Notes: generated from the letters alone by a model not told the origin. 64,000 nt of DNA from an uncultured Verrucomicrobiota bacterium (GCA_903907995.1 CAIVQH010000057.1:1-64000); one strand, 5' to 3'; counted from the first letter of the stretch, positions 8,748 to 19,154 are shown. Program-made: numbers and translations.

Positions 8748-11700
8748 TCACGGATGAATCAGCCGATAGAACGCCGCCGACGAATCCGGGCGGATCGTCA
8801 TCTGGTTGATGGAATCGGAACCGGCGACCGGGGCCCAGGTGCCGAAGCCCGCCCCCGACGATTCAAGCTGCCAGCCAAGATAGTCCGCCGGCCAACTCAG
8901 CTGCAGCCCCGCGCCCAACGGCGCTGCGGTCAGCCTTGCACCGGCGGGCGACGGCAGCCGATCGGTGGTCAGCGCCATGATCTCGGTGCCGGTCAGCGCG
9001 TAGTTGAACAGCATCACCTCGTCCAGCCGCCCGTTGAACAACGGGTCCGGGAACTGGCTCTTGCCGAGATAATTGGCCTGGGGATTGAGGTCGGCCGGCG
9101 TGATCGTGAGCCCCAGGTTCATGGCGGTCTGGAGGCCGTTCACGTAAAGTCGCGCGGCGCGGCCGTGCAGGGTTACCGCGACGTGACACCATTGGTTGGA
9201 CGGAAACGCCGCCGATTCCACGAACTGTTCCGGTCCGGTGTTCTTGAGGGAAAAGCGCAACCTGCCGCTGCCTGAGCCGGGGGTCAGGCACAGATACTGG
9301 GACGTGTCGTTGCCGAGATCGAAGATGCGCTGCCACGGCGCTCCGCCGCGCCAATTCACCCAGGCGGCGAAGGTGAAGTTGCTGACGCCTGAAAGGAGCG
9401 TCGCTGGCAGCTTCAGGAAGCCATTGGTGCCGTCGAGACTGACGGCGGATCCAAATTTTCCGGCGACGTAAGCGGATGACCCGACTGTGGTGGCGTGAAA
9501 GGCGTTGCCCGACGAATCGTTCGCGGTGCCGTTGAAGGGATAGCGGGCCAGCAGCGCCGGCGTGCCATCGAGCGGGCTGTTCACGACCAGTGGCAGAACC
9601 GTGAAGGTGCTCAGGCCGGCCGGATCGCTGGCACGGAGGGTCACGTAGTTGGTGCCGAGGGAATCAGCGTCCGGCGTGCCCGAGAGGGCGCCGGCCGCCG
9701 AGATGCTGAGCCACGCCGGGCCGGTGGCTTTGGCGTAGGTGATCGCATCCCCCTCCGGATCGGTGGCGGTCCCGGCGACGCTCGCGGCATAAGCGTGGCC
9801 CGGGGTCCCCTCCGGCACGAGGAGTGGCGGACCGGCGAACTGGGGTGCCGTGTCGTTCAGCAAGGCGGCGATCTGGGCGGCGGTCATGGCCGTGTCGCTG
9901 ATCACCACGTCGTCCATCAGGCCGCCGAACAGCGGGTCGGCCACAAACTGGCTCCGGCCCAGAAAATTGACGCGCGGATGGAAGGCGGAAGGGGTGCCGG
10001 TGACCGCCGTCTTCGAGGCGGCGAGCACGCCGTTGACATAGAGGCGCGCGGTTCCGCCGCCGAGAGTGACCGCCACGTGCCGCCACTGGTTGGCCGGCAG
10101 CGCGGCGGCTTCCACGAACTGTTCGCCGCCCCCCGCGTTGATGGCAAAGCGCAGGGTGCCGCTGCCGGAGCTGGGCGTGAGAAACAGGTATTCGTCCGTG
10201 CTGTTGCCGAAGTCGAAGATGCGCTGCCAGTTGCCGCCGCCCTTCCAGCGCACCCACGCGGCGAAGGTGAAGGCGTTCCCCTGCGCCACGTTGGGCGGCA
10301 GCGTGACCGCCGTGTTCGTGCCATCAAACGAGAGGGCGGACCCCTTCCGGCCGGCAACGTAGGCCGGGCTGCCCGTGGTCACGCCGTTGTTGCCAAAGCC
10401 CGAGGAGTCCAGCGCATCCCCGTCGAACGGCAGGCAGGCGAGGCCCCGGGTGCCGTTGTCGGGAAAGGCCTGCCGATAGGCGAGCGCTGAGACCCGGTCG
10501 CGATAGGCCATGCCCGCGCCGGTCAGCGAGCCGTCGTCCCACTCGAGCCGTCGCACGTCCTCCACCCAGTTGTACAGCGCGTAGCGTTCGACAAATGGCG
10601 TCGTCTCCAGCATGTCCACCATCGCCGAAACGCAGGCCTCCTGCTGGGCGGGCGTCGGGTCGGCGCAACCGGTCCAGTTGGCGCCGTTGTTCCACTCCGT
10701 AATCCACAGCGGCCGCTTCACCGCATCGTAGGCGGCCTTGAGGAAGCCATAGAACTGGTTGGCGGCACCGGCGGGGTCGGTCGGGTCATGGCACCAGTAA
10801 TAATGCAGCGGCACGAAATCCACCCGCAGGCCGGCTGAGTCGGCCTGCTGGATGAACGGGTAAAGCCAGCTGTCCCGCCCGCCGTCGGAAACCGCCGGCG
10901 CCCCGACCCGCAGGCCGGTCGCCAGCAGGTCGCCCCAGGATGAAATTGCGTCCGCCACCGCGAGGTTCGCCTGGTCCGGCCGGTCCGGCTCGTTGTAGCC
11001 CAGCAGATGGCTGGCGCTCCGCGTCTGCCAGTTCTGCCCGGCCAGGTCCGGCCAGTACCGGGACTGTCGGATGGGCACGTATTCCAGATCGGCCGTGGAA
11101 TTCTGGCTGATATTCCAGTTGTACTTCCATTGGACCTTCAGTGGGGCCTCAATGTCGCCGGCGATCCCCTTCTTGGCCGACCAGCGCCACGGCGCGACGA
11201 AGACGAAGCGCACGGCCCCGGACAAGTCTGCGGGCAGCAGACTCACGTCCAGATCGCCATCCTGGGCCACGTAGTTGCGGCTCGGGCCGGTGCCGTCGGC
11301 ATTCGCAGCCAGGGTCGCCGTGTAGCCGCGCTTCAGCCTGAACGAGCCGATGTGGCGGTCGAGGCCACCGAGCGCCTGGCCCCGGTAATAAACATAGGGC
11401 GTACAGGCCAGCGAACCGCCGGCAAATTGCGGCCCCTCGAACAGCTCCAGCGGCTGGAAGCCGGCCGGATGCGGCACGATGACGGAACCTGCGCCGTATT
11501 GCGTGACGCGACAGTTCACCCCTGAAATCGCCGCCGCGCCGTTCACACGCACCTGCGGCAGATAAGCCCGCGCCAGGCTGGGCGGCAGACCCGGCAAGAC
11601 GAGGAAGGCATCTTCCGAGTTGAGCTGGATGACGCAGCCGGAGAGCGGACTGGCCGCCGCCGTGACTCGCAGTTCGCAGCGGTTGCTCAACGTCACGGTG

Positions 11701-11840
11701 GCGTTCGTCAGTGCGGTTACAATCCGGACGCCGCTGGTGATGACCAGCGTCTGGGCCCGCAAACCGGACGCCAACAGAACACCCGCGAGCACGCTACCGA
11801 CCAAAGCGATGCGCCGCGCCAAGCTGATTTTCCAGGACAT
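8748..11840 (-). CDS. secreted glycosidase-like protein with Asl1-type catalytic region and two LamG domains
   Basis: A 1030-residue secreted protein; the ATG at 11840 is chosen because it gives a signal peptide (about 1-29, ending LRAQ). An N-terminal beta region (30-230) precedes an Asl1-like glycoside-hydrolase barrel (about 235-460). There LLGYNEPDRPDQAN (E284, candidate acid/base) and PLWITEWNNGANW (E382, candidate nucleophile) are the two expected acidic sites. A first LamG/concanavalin-like domain spans about 465-660 and an Ig/cadherin-like domain 665-755 (TDPEGDAITY...LSGTPDA). A second LamG spans 763-955, and a short tail ends in FYRLIHP. The two LamG copies are clearly homologous (FAAWV-W-GG-WQRIFD-GN). 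Substrate is probably a beta-glucan or similar polysaccharide; that is inference. Confidence 0.82.
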   Translation of the reverse strand: MSWKISLARRIALVGSVLAGVLLASGLRAQTLVITSGVRIVTALTNATVTLSNRCELRVTAAASPLSGCVIQLNSEDAFLVLPGLPPSLARAYLPQVRVNGAAAISGVNCRVTQYGAGSVIVPHPAGFQPLELFEGPQFAGGSLACTPYVYYRGQALGGLDRHIGSFRLKRGYTATLAANADGTGPSRNYVAQDGDLDVSLLPADLSGAVRFVFVAPWRWSAKKGIAGDIEAPLKVQWKYNWNISQNSTADLEYVPIRQSRYWPDLAGQNWQTRSASHLLGYNEPDRPDQANLAVADAISSWGDLLATGLRVGAPAVSDGGRDSWLYPFIQQADSAGLRVDFVPLHYYWCHDPTDPAGAANQFYGFLKAAYDAVKRPLWITEWNNGANWTGCADPTPAQQEACVSAMVDMLETTPFVERYALYNWVEDVRRLEWDDGSLTGAGMAYRDRVSALAYRQAFPDNGTRGLACLPFDGDALDSSGFGNNGVTTGSPAYVAGRKGSALSFDGTNTAVTLPPNVAQGNAFTFAAWVRWKGGGNWQRIFDFGNSTDEYLFLTPSSGSGTLRFAINAGGGEQFVEAAALPANQWRHVAVTLGGGTARLYVNGVLAASKTAVTGTPSAFHPRVNFLGRSQFVADPLFGGLMDDVVISDTAMTAAQIAALLNDTAPQFAGPPLLVPEGTPGHAYAASVAGTATDPEGDAITYAKATGPAWLSISAAGALSGTPDADSLGTNYVTLRASDPAGLSTFTVLPLVVNSPLDGTPALLARYPFNGTANDSSGNAFHATTVGSSAYVAGKFGSAVSLDGTNGFLKLPATLLSGVSNFTFAAWVNWRGGAPWQRIFDLGNDTSQYLCLTPGSGSGRLRFSLKNTGPEQFVESAAFPSNQWCHVAVTLHGRAARLYVNGLQTAMNLGLTITPADLNPQANYLGKSQFPDPLFNGRLDEVMLFNYALTGTEIMALTTDRLPSPAGARLTAAPLGAGLQLSWPADYLGWQLESSGAGFGTWAPVAGSDSINQMTIRPDSSAAFYRLIHP

Positions 11841-12021
11841 TCCGAACTGCCAACAAAGCAGGTCCAATGCCGGGACGCGAGATTCGAAACGGGCCGCCGC
11901 AGGGGCTGCACCTACGCAGGAAAGGGTGAAAATGGCTGACCTGGGGACAGGCAATGACCGCAGTGGTGAAGGTAAACAGTCATCCGCCGCCGGCCGCAAG
12001 GAAGGGGGACTGGGCCGCCGC

Positions 12022-12765
12022 TCACCAGGTGGAGTAGAGGCCGAAATACCAGAGCGTCTGCGCGCTCCCGGCCACGGTGTGGCCCGCACTGAAGAGCAGG
12101 CTGAAATGTTCGCTGAGCTTGTAGGAGCCGCCCAGATTGATCGCCGCAAACGCCCGGTCGCCATTGGCGGCGGCACCCTGCGCAAAGAGTTCGCCCCCGA
12201 GTGTCAGATGTTCGCCGAGCTCGCGCTGCAACAGCCAGCCGCCGAAGGGGTGGTCGCGTTGGCCGGGGGCGGAGTTCAGGGCCATGCCGCCACCGCCGTA
12301 GGTCGTCCACGGGCCGAAGCTTTTTTGCAGCCACAGAGGGAGGCGAAACCAGGCGCGTCCGTTGCCCAGGCCGCGCCCCGCGTCGCCCGTCGGCAGCTCG
12401 ACCATCGGGAAGATGCCGATTTGCGGCCAGCCGTTCGTCTCGTGAACGAAGCGGTATTTGATCCCGAATCCCGTGTCACCCAAGCCGGACGCGCTGGGCG
12501 CCCCGCCGCCGCCCACCGTGTTCATGGGCACGACCAGATGCAGTTGCGTATCGGGCAGCGCGCCGTAATTCAGCTCCGCCGCCGGGCCGTTGATATTGTA
12601 GCCGTCCCCCGTGTGGACGCCGTTGGCGAAGAGGTAGGCTTCCCAGTACTGAAATTCCACCGGTTCCGGGTCGTCGGTCAGATACGGAGGGCCGGCGAAC
12701 GTGCGCGTCGCCAGCAGCAGGCTCAGGCCGACCGCCAGCATGATGTATTTGGAGAGCTGCTTCAT
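12022..12765 (-). CDS. outer-membrane beta-barrel-like protein
   Basis: A 247-residue protein starting at the ATG at 12765, which opens a signal peptide (KQLSKYIMLAVGLSLLLATRTFAG). The mature part begins PPYLTDDPEPVEFQYWEAYLF and has repeated amphipathic, aromatic-rich strands such as TQLHLVVPMNTV, GFGIKYRFVHE and QIGIFPMVELPTG. It ends in FSLLFSAGHTV...LWYFGLYSTW. It looks like the MetA-pathway/transporter class of small outer-membrane barrels. The terminal aromatic residue supports outer-membrane assembly. The glycosidase-like gene lies 181 bases downstream on the same strand, but a functional link is not shown. Confidence 0.65.
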   Translation of the reverse strand: MKQLSKYIMLAVGLSLLLATRTFAGPPYLTDDPEPVEFQYWEAYLFANGVHTGDGYNINGPAAELNYGALPDTQLHLVVPMNTVGGGGAPSASGLGDTGFGIKYRFVHETNGWPQIGIFPMVELPTGDAGRGLGNGRAWFRLPLWLQKSFGPWTTYGGGGMALNSAPGQRDHPFGGWLLQRELGEHLTLGGELFAQGAAANGDRAFAAINLGGSYKLSEHFSLLFSAGHTVAGSAQTLWYFGLYSTW

Positions 12766-12966
12766 GAGGTTCGCCGTCAGATGTTTTCGTCCGTCCGTGT
12801 ATCGGCGACGGTCCAGCAAACCGCGGTGTCCTGCAAACGAAGGCAAAACGCGGTGGCGAGGATGGGAGCAACGTTCGAGCGAGCCCATGTTCGCGCCGGT
12901 GCGTTGAGCCGGAGGAATCTGTGGGACATAAAAACGCCCAAAGGAAGGAAGTCGGAACGTTGTGGT

Positions 12967-13389
12967 TCACTCACCGAGCACATGCACCACCAGCTTTCGG
13001 CAGTGCGAGTGGGTGCGGTGTTCCCACAGGTAGATTCCCTGCCAGGTCCCGAGGGTGAGCGCGCCGTCGGCCACCGGGATGCTGAGGTTCACAGTGGTCA
13101 GGGCGGTGCGGATGTGGGCGGACATGTCGTCCTCGCCCTCCGCGGTGTGGATGAAATGCGGGTCGCCGTCGGGCACGAGCCGGGCGAAGAAATTCTCCAG
13201 ATCGACCCGCACATCCGGATCGGCGTTTTCCTGGATGAGCAACGACGCCGAGGTGTGCCGCAGATGGAGCGTACACAGCCCGGTCGTCACGCCGCTGGCA
13301 CGCACCAGCCGCGCAATCTCGTTGGTGACCTCGTGGAAGCCCCGTCCCCGCGTGACGATGGTGAGTTCGGTGACGGACTGGCAGAACAT
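12967..13389 (-). CDS. yjbQ: YjbQ/UPF0047 family protein
   Basis: A 140-residue protein of the normal length for the YjbQ family. Conserved blocks are LHLRHTSASLLIQENADPDVRVDLE, DMSAHIRTALT and LGTWQGIYLWEHR, which contain the His and acidic residues that bind a metal in solved structures. Some members have weak thiamine-phosphate-synthase activity, but the true role is unsettled. It is a short cytoplasmic enzyme-like protein 77 bases upstream of nothing obvious on its own strand; kup lies upstream of it in the same direction, separated by a spacer with small tandem words. Confidence 0.9.
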   Translation of the reverse strand: MFCQSVTELTIVTRGRGFHEVTNEIARLVRASGVTTGLCTLHLRHTSASLLIQENADPDVRVDLENFFARLVPDGDPHFIHTAEGEDDMSAHIRTALTTVNLSIPVADGALTLGTWQGIYLWEHRTHSHCRKLVVHVLGE

Positions 13390-13396
13390 CGGGGGG

Positions 13397-13447
13397 ATTT
13401 ACGATTTACGAATGCCGGAACAGAGCGAGAGCGGTGTCCAGTGTCCA
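13397..13447. repeat. short tandem words between kup and yjbQ
   Basis: Two adjacent copies of ATTTACG (13397-13410) and two of GTGTCCA (13434-13447) lie in the 77-base kup-yjbQ spacer. Seven-base periodicity resembles the larger word repeats elsewhere in the window, but there is no clear inverted partner. Confidence 0.4.
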
Positions 13448-13466
13448 AGGTGCCGAGCCACCGCGC

Positions 13467-15350
13467 TCAGATTTCCACCTGCATGCCCAGCTCGACGACG
13501 CGGTTGGCGGGCAGGCGGAAGAAGGCGGTCGCACTCTGTGAGTTGCGGGCCATCACCGCGAACAGATGCCGGCGCCATCCCGGTATCCCCCGGGCCCGGG
13601 TGAGGATGGTCTCCCGGCTCAGGATGAAGGCGGTTTCCAGTTCCTTGAAGGGCAGGCCCTGCTCGCCACACCGCCGCAGCACGGCGGGCACGTCCGGTTC
13701 CTCCATGAAACCGTAGTGGGCCTTCACGCGCCAAAAGCCGTGGCGCAGTTCCTCCACGGTGAGGCGGTCCTCTTCGGCCACGCGGGGGCTTTCCTCGACG
13801 ATCATCGTGAGAAAGACGACGCGCTCGTGCAGCACATGGTTCAGTTTGAGATTGTGGAGGAGGGCGATGGGTGTGCCATCGGAATTGCCGGCCAGATAGA
13901 CGGCGGTGCCCTTCACCCGGGGCGGCTCGCGGCGATCCAGGCTGCTCAGGAACTGATCCGCCGGCAGCGTGCTTTCACGGACGCGCTTCCACAGCAGCTG
14001 CCGGCCGGACTTCCAGGTGGACATCAGGGTGAAGAGGACGGCGCCCACGGCCAGCGGGAACCAGCCGCCATGGAGAATCTTCAAGGCATTCGCTCCGAAA
14101 AATGCCATTTCGATCAGAAACGCGATGCCGCTGACCACCGAGGCCTGCCAGAAGCTCCAGGCCCACAGACGCCGCGCCACGAAGTGGAAGAGCAGGGTCG
14201 TCACCAGCATGGTCAGCGTGACCGCGATGCCGTAGGCGGCGGCGAGGGCCGACGAGGTCTGGAAACCGATCACCAGGGCCACGCAGGCGACCATCAGCGC
14301 CCAGTTCACCTTGGGGATGTAGATCTGGCCGCGCTCATGCTCGCTGGTGTGCTCGATGGCGATGCGAGGCAGGTAACCGAGCTGGACCGCCTGCATCGTG
14401 AGCGAAAACGCGCCGCTGATGAGCGCCTGGGAGGCGATGACGGCCGCCGCCGTGGCCAGGCCGACGAGCGGGTAGAGCGCCCAGGTGGGGGCGAGTTTGT
14501 AGAAAGGGTTTACGGCGGCTTCGGGGCGTTCGATCAGCAGCGCCCCCTGGCCGAGGTAGTTCAGCACCAGGGAGGGCAGCACGAGCGCGAACCACGCAAT
14601 GCGGATGGGCGTTTTGCCGAAGTGGCCCATGTCGGCATAGAGCGCCTCGCCGCCGGTGACGACGAGGAACACCGAGCCGAGCACGACAAAGCCGACCCAG
14701 CCGTTCTCCGCGAAAAAGCGCACGGCGTGCATGGGGTTTAGCGCCCCCAGCACCCGGGGTTCCTGGATGATGCCGCCGACTCCCAGCACGGCGATCTCGA
14801 GGAACCAGACCACCATGATCGGCCCGAAGATTTTCCCGACCGCCCCGGTGCCGGCCCGTTGGCAGGCAAAGAGCCCGATCAGGATCACGGCGGAAATGGG
14901 CACGATGTAGCGCGCCAGCTTGGGCGTGGCGACATCCAGACCCTCGACGGCGCCCAGAACGCTGACGGCCGGCGTGATCATGCCATCGCCGTAGAGCAGG
15001 GCCGCGCCGAAAATGCCCAGCCCGAGCATCACCGCGACCAGTCGGGTGCGGTTGGCTCCCGGCCGCCGTTCGGGAAAGGCCAGCGCCATGAGGGCCAGAA
15101 TGCCGCCTTCGCCCTTGTTGTCCGCCCGGAGGACGAACACCAGGTACATCACCGTCACGATCAGGATCAGCGACCAGAGCAGGAGTGACAGCACGCCGAG
15201 GACGTTTCCCGGCGTAGGATGCACGCCATGTTCGCTGTCGAAACATTCACGCAGGGCGTAGAGCGGGCTGGTGCCGATGTCGCCATAGACCACGCCAAGC
15301 GCCGCCAGAGTCAGCCCGGCCAGGCGGGTACGGCTCAGATCAGTTTTCAT
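13467..15350 (-). CDS. kup: KUP-family potassium uptake transporter
   Basis: A 627-residue proton-coupled K+ importer of normal family length. The ATG at 15350 yields MKTDLSRTRLAGLTLAALGVVYGDIGTSPLYALRECF, the invariant N-terminal signature of Kup. About twelve membrane helices follow, including RADNKGEGGILALMALA, LYGDGMITPAVSVLGAVEG and GGEALYADMGHFGKTPIRIAW. The cytoplasmic C-terminal domain covers roughly the last 170 residues. The 540-base leader on the same strand carries a c-di-AMP riboswitch, which normally turns off potassium import genes when c-di-AMP is high. This gives a coherent picture of K+ control by c-di-AMP. Confidence 0.95.
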   Translation of the reverse strand: MKTDLSRTRLAGLTLAALGVVYGDIGTSPLYALRECFDSEHGVHPTPGNVLGVLSLLLWSLILIVTVMYLVFVLRADNKGEGGILALMALAFPERRPGANRTRLVAVMLGLGIFGAALLYGDGMITPAVSVLGAVEGLDVATPKLARYIVPISAVILIGLFACQRAGTGAVGKIFGPIMVVWFLEIAVLGVGGIIQEPRVLGALNPMHAVRFFAENGWVGFVVLGSVFLVVTGGEALYADMGHFGKTPIRIAWFALVLPSLVLNYLGQGALLIERPEAAVNPFYKLAPTWALYPLVGLATAAAVIASQALISGAFSLTMQAVQLGYLPRIAIEHTSEHERGQIYIPKVNWALMVACVALVIGFQTSSALAAAYGIAVTLTMLVTTLLFHFVARRLWAWSFWQASVVSGIAFLIEMAFFGANALKILHGGWFPLAVGAVLFTLMSTWKSGRQLLWKRVRESTLPADQFLSSLDRREPPRVKGTAVYLAGNSDGTPIALLHNLKLNHVLHERVVFLTMIVEESPRVAEEDRLTVEELRHGFWRVKAHYGFMEEPDVPAVLRRCGEQGLPFKELETAFILSRETILTRARGIPGWRRHLFAVMARNSQSATAFFRLPANRVVELGMQVEI

Positions 15351-15504
15351 GGCAGGGGAGGGAAGAGGCTGGACGGGCAGGAACGCACGGGAGCAGGCGC
15401 GCCCGAAGGCGCGTGGCAAACGCACATGAAGTATTCATCAACACGGTCGGACGCACCGTCGTGAAACAGGCGTCGTCCGTCCGCGTCCGGCGGGTGGGAC
15501 TGCC

Positions 15505-15662
15505 CTTCCAAAGGCCTGCGAGGTTAGCTGTCGGGCTTGGGCTGGAAGTGCCCTTGGCCCGGTTGCCCGGTGCCTTGCGCCCCATCCACCCCGGGTAAGC
15601 GAGGCGGAGAAAGTGGTTTCCCCGTGCCCGGCCTTTGGACTGGCCGGACTTCGGCTGCGGGA
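15505..15662 (-). ncRNA. c-di-AMP riboswitch (ydaO-yuaA type) upstream of kup
   Basis: On the minus strand the leader contains the near-invariant block GACAGCTAACCTCGCAGGC (complement of 15514-15532). It is preceded by CCCAAGCCC and followed by GGAAGGGCAG, as in ydaO RNAs. Upstream conserved pieces GCACGGGGAAACCAC and GGGGTGGATGGGG occur in the expected order. This class binds c-di-AMP and usually controls K+ transporters or cell-wall hydrolases, fitting the kup gene 155 bases downstream. A GCGCC-TTCG-GGCGC hairpin at 15399-15416 lies between aptamer and gene but lacks a U-tract, so the expression platform is unclear. A TTGACA-like -35 (complement of 15689-15694) has no good -10. The remaining 15663-15890 is AT-rich, with no gene seen. 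Confidence 0.88.
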
Positions 15663-15890
15663 CGGAGTCAGTCAAAACTATGGCGTCTTGTCAAATCGCG
15701 CACATTTTTAGAAACAGTGAGTTATGTCGTAAATAATTCATGGTGAACAATTTAAGATGCCATCTTCGGTGGTGATGGCACCGGGCGGATACAGCCGATT
15801 GAAGCCAGAATCCACCGGTACCACCTGTGTCCGTGACAAGTTGGCAAATTCCGCTGGCCTTGCGCGGGTGCGCCCCCATCCTTTCGTTCT

Positions 15891-18482
15891 GTGCCGAGCG
15901 ACCTGGCCGAACCCAAAGCGTCCCCTGCCGTTTCCCCATCGGAAGCACGGCCGGAGCCTTCCCGACTGGCTCCTGAGGAGGTCGGTCCCGGTGACTTTTC
16001 CGAGGTCAGTCTGGCGGGCTTGGACGCAACCGCCACCTACGCCCGCCTCAAGAAGGAATTGCAGACCCCCGGCCCCGGGCATCTGGGACGCATGGCGATT
16101 CATTCGCGTAGGCTCATGCGCGAGCTGGGCGTCACCTTCAACCTCTACCGCGACGAACCGGCCCGGGAAAACATCCTGCCCTTCGACCCGTTCCCCCGCG
16201 TCATCGATGGCGGCACGTGGGATCTGCTTTGCCGGGGATTGGAGCAGCGGGTGCGGATCTGGAACGACTTTTTCCGCGACATCTACGATTCGCAGGAGGT
16301 GCTGAAGAACGGAATCGTGCCGTTTGAGCTGGTTTACGACGACCCGCACTACCAGCGCAACGCGGTGGGGCTGAAGGTGCCCGACGACACCTACGTGCAT
16401 GTCGCGGCCTTCGATCTCGCCCGCGATGTCGAGGGACGGTGGATCGTGCTGGAGGACTACGTCGGCAACACCACCGGGGTGACCTACGCGCTCAGCGCCC
16501 GCAACGTCCTCAGCCAAGCCGCGCCGGACCTGCTGGAAACGGCGGACCTGGAGCCGGTGCACTCCTATCCCACGGAACTGCTGGAGCATCTGCGCGGCTT
16601 CGCGCATGGCTCGATCGAGCCGCGCGTGGTCCTGCTGTCACCGGGCATTTTCAATTCCGCCTATTACGAGCACAGCTCTCTGGCCCGCCAGATGGGAATC
16701 CCGCTGGTCCGGGGCAGCGACCTGATCGTGCTGAACTCGCGCTGCTTCCTGAAGACGATCGGCGGTCTGGAGCCCATCGACGTCATCTACCGCCGGCTGG
16801 ACGAGTCGTTCATCGATCCGGTGGCCTTCCGGGGGGACAGCCAGCTGGGCGTGCCCGGTCTGATGACGTGCGTGCGCAAGGGCACCGTGACGATTGCCAA
16901 CGCCGTCGGCAGCGGTCTGGGCGACAACCGCGCCATCGCCTCATGCCTTTCCCGGCTCGCCCGCTTCTACCGTCACGAAGCGCTGCTGCTGCCCACCGTG
17001 GACCGCCGTCTCTGTTTCGACCCCGACCAGTGCGAGCTGGTGCTGGGCGACCTGCCCAATTACGTGGTGCAGCACATCTCGGAGCGTTCCACCGGCACGG
17101 TCTGGGACACGGCCCGGATGACGGAACCCGAGGTCGCGGCACTCCGCAGCCGGCTCGAGAAGCAGCCTTCGCAGTTCGTGGCCGAGCCGCGCCTGCCCCG
17201 CACCGTGCTGCCGACGATCGTGAACGACGATCGTCGGGCCCCGCGTCACGCCGGCCTCCGCTGCTTCGTCTTTGGCGGGCGCAACCCCCGGGTGTTCCCC
17301 ATCGGCCTGACCCGTTACGCGCCCGAAGCGGGGTCGCGGACCATCTCCAGCGGCCTCGGGGGCGGCATCAAGGACACATGGATCCTCCGGGGTGAGGGCA
17401 AGTCCGAGCCGGTCGCCGCGCCAATCATTGTCGCCTCACCGCAGCGACGCCTGCGGCTGGGCAGCCGCATCGCCGACTCGCTGTTCTGGATGGGGCGCTA
17501 CAAGGCGCGGGCCGAGAACACCACGCGCATCCTCCGCGTGCTCCAGCAGGTGCAGCTGGAAAGCCCGTCGCTCCAGCGCGCACAGGCATGGGCCCCGCTC
17601 TGGGAGGCGCTGGCGCGGGCCACCGGCCACGACACGCATTTCTTCAAGTCCACCCCACTGCTGCGGCAGCACAGCGTCTCGCACTACCTCCTGCTGGACC
17701 GCGCGAATCCGGCGAGCGTGCTGAACTGCGTCGCGTGGCTGCGGGAAAACGCGCGCACCACCCGCGAGTCGGTGCCGCCCGAGGTCTGGGCCGTGATCAA
17801 CCGCCTTTGGCAGGTGCTCGAGGTCAACGCCATTTCCAAGCCGCTCAACGATGATCAGGGGCTGCCCCAGGTGCAGGAGCTGGAACAGCGCATCCTCGAC
17901 GAGATTGACGCCCTCTCCGGCTGCGCCGCGAAGAACATGCTGCGCGACGACGCGTGGCACTTCTGGACGCTGGGCCGGCACGTCGAGCGGGCGCTGACGG
18001 CCACGCTGGTCACGCGCCAGGTGCTGCTCAAGCGCGCCGACGAGGCCTCCGCCGCCGGGGCGGCCGACACGAACCTTGACGCGCTGCTGCGGATGCTCTC
18101 CTGCCAGTACGCCTACCGCTCGCTCTTCCAGGCCCGGCCCACCGCCCAGAATGTGGTGGCACTGGTCCTGCAGGATCCCGCGCTGCCGCGCAGCGTGCTG
18201 CACTGCCTCGAGGCGATCCGGGAGAGCCTCGAGCGGGTGAGCGGGGGCGAAACCCGGCGGCGCGACGGCGCCAGCCCGCTCCGTACCTGCGCGCAGCTCA
18301 GCGGTGAGGTCGAATTTGCCGATCTCAACTCGCTGTTCTCGCCCACCGGCAACAAGGCCGAGGCCGCCAAGCCGCTGTTCCTCGACGCCTGGCTGGAAGA
18401 TCTCGCCTCGCGCCTGCTGCGCCTGGCCCTGGAGATCAGCGACCATCACCTGTACCACCAGGCCTTCAACATCCTCAGATGA
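15891..18482 (+). CDS. circularly permuted ATP-grasp and alpha-E domain fusion protein
   Basis: An 863-residue protein beginning with GTG at 15891. Residues about 65-500 form a circularly permuted ATP-grasp type 2 domain (NLYRDEPARENILPFDPFPR, GRWIVLEDYVGNTTGVTYAL, NSAYYEHSSLARQMGIPLV, GTVTIANAVGSGLGDNRAI). Residues about 520-860 form an alpha-E domain (LGSRIADSLFWMGRYKARAENTTRILRV, then helices ending DHHLYHQAFNIL). In many bacteria these are two separate genes followed by a transglutaminase-like protease; here they are fused, and the transglutaminase follows at 19155. The set is thought to make or process a peptide or amide, but its product is unknown. The stop overlaps an ATG (ATGA) leading into the inserted IVP-type frame. 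Confidence 0.9.
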   Translation: MPSDLAEPKASPAVSPSEARPEPSRLAPEEVGPGDFSEVSLAGLDATATYARLKKELQTPGPGHLGRMAIHSRRLMRELGVTFNLYRDEPARENILPFDPFPRVIDGGTWDLLCRGLEQRVRIWNDFFRDIYDSQEVLKNGIVPFELVYDDPHYQRNAVGLKVPDDTYVHVAAFDLARDVEGRWIVLEDYVGNTTGVTYALSARNVLSQAAPDLLETADLEPVHSYPTELLEHLRGFAHGSIEPRVVLLSPGIFNSAYYEHSSLARQMGIPLVRGSDLIVLNSRCFLKTIGGLEPIDVIYRRLDESFIDPVAFRGDSQLGVPGLMTCVRKGTVTIANAVGSGLGDNRAIASCLSRLARFYRHEALLLPTVDRRLCFDPDQCELVLGDLPNYVVQHISERSTGTVWDTARMTEPEVAALRSRLEKQPSQFVAEPRLPRTVLPTIVNDDRRAPRHAGLRCFVFGGRNPRVFPIGLTRYAPEAGSRTISSGLGGGIKDTWILRGEGKSEPVAAPIIVASPQRRLRLGSRIADSLFWMGRYKARAENTTRILRVLQQVQLESPSLQRAQAWAPLWEALARATGHDTHFFKSTPLLRQHSVSHYLLLDRANPASVLNCVAWLRENARTTRESVPPEVWAVINRLWQVLEVNAISKPLNDDQGLPQVQELEQRILDEIDALSGCAAKNMLRDDAWHFWTLGRHVERALTATLVTRQVLLKRADEASAAGAADTNLDALLRMLSCQYAYRSLFQARPTAQNVVALVLQDPALPRSVLHCLEAIRESLERVSGGETRRRDGASPLRTCAQLSGEVEFADLNSLFSPTGNKAEAAKPLFLDAWLEDLASRLLRLALEISDHHLYHQAFNILR

Positions 18483-18491
18483 GCGGGGCAC

Positions 18492-19138
<647 letters not shown>

Positions 19139-19154
19139 TCTCCCCCCGAAGAAG

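Noticed and set aside
15481-15600. tRNA-like segment or short protein gene on the minus strand before kup
   Set aside because: The CTTTGGAAG loop looked like an anticodon arm, but there is no T-loop or acceptor stem. The conserved sequence is explained by the c-di-AMP riboswitch, and the open frame there is a by-product.
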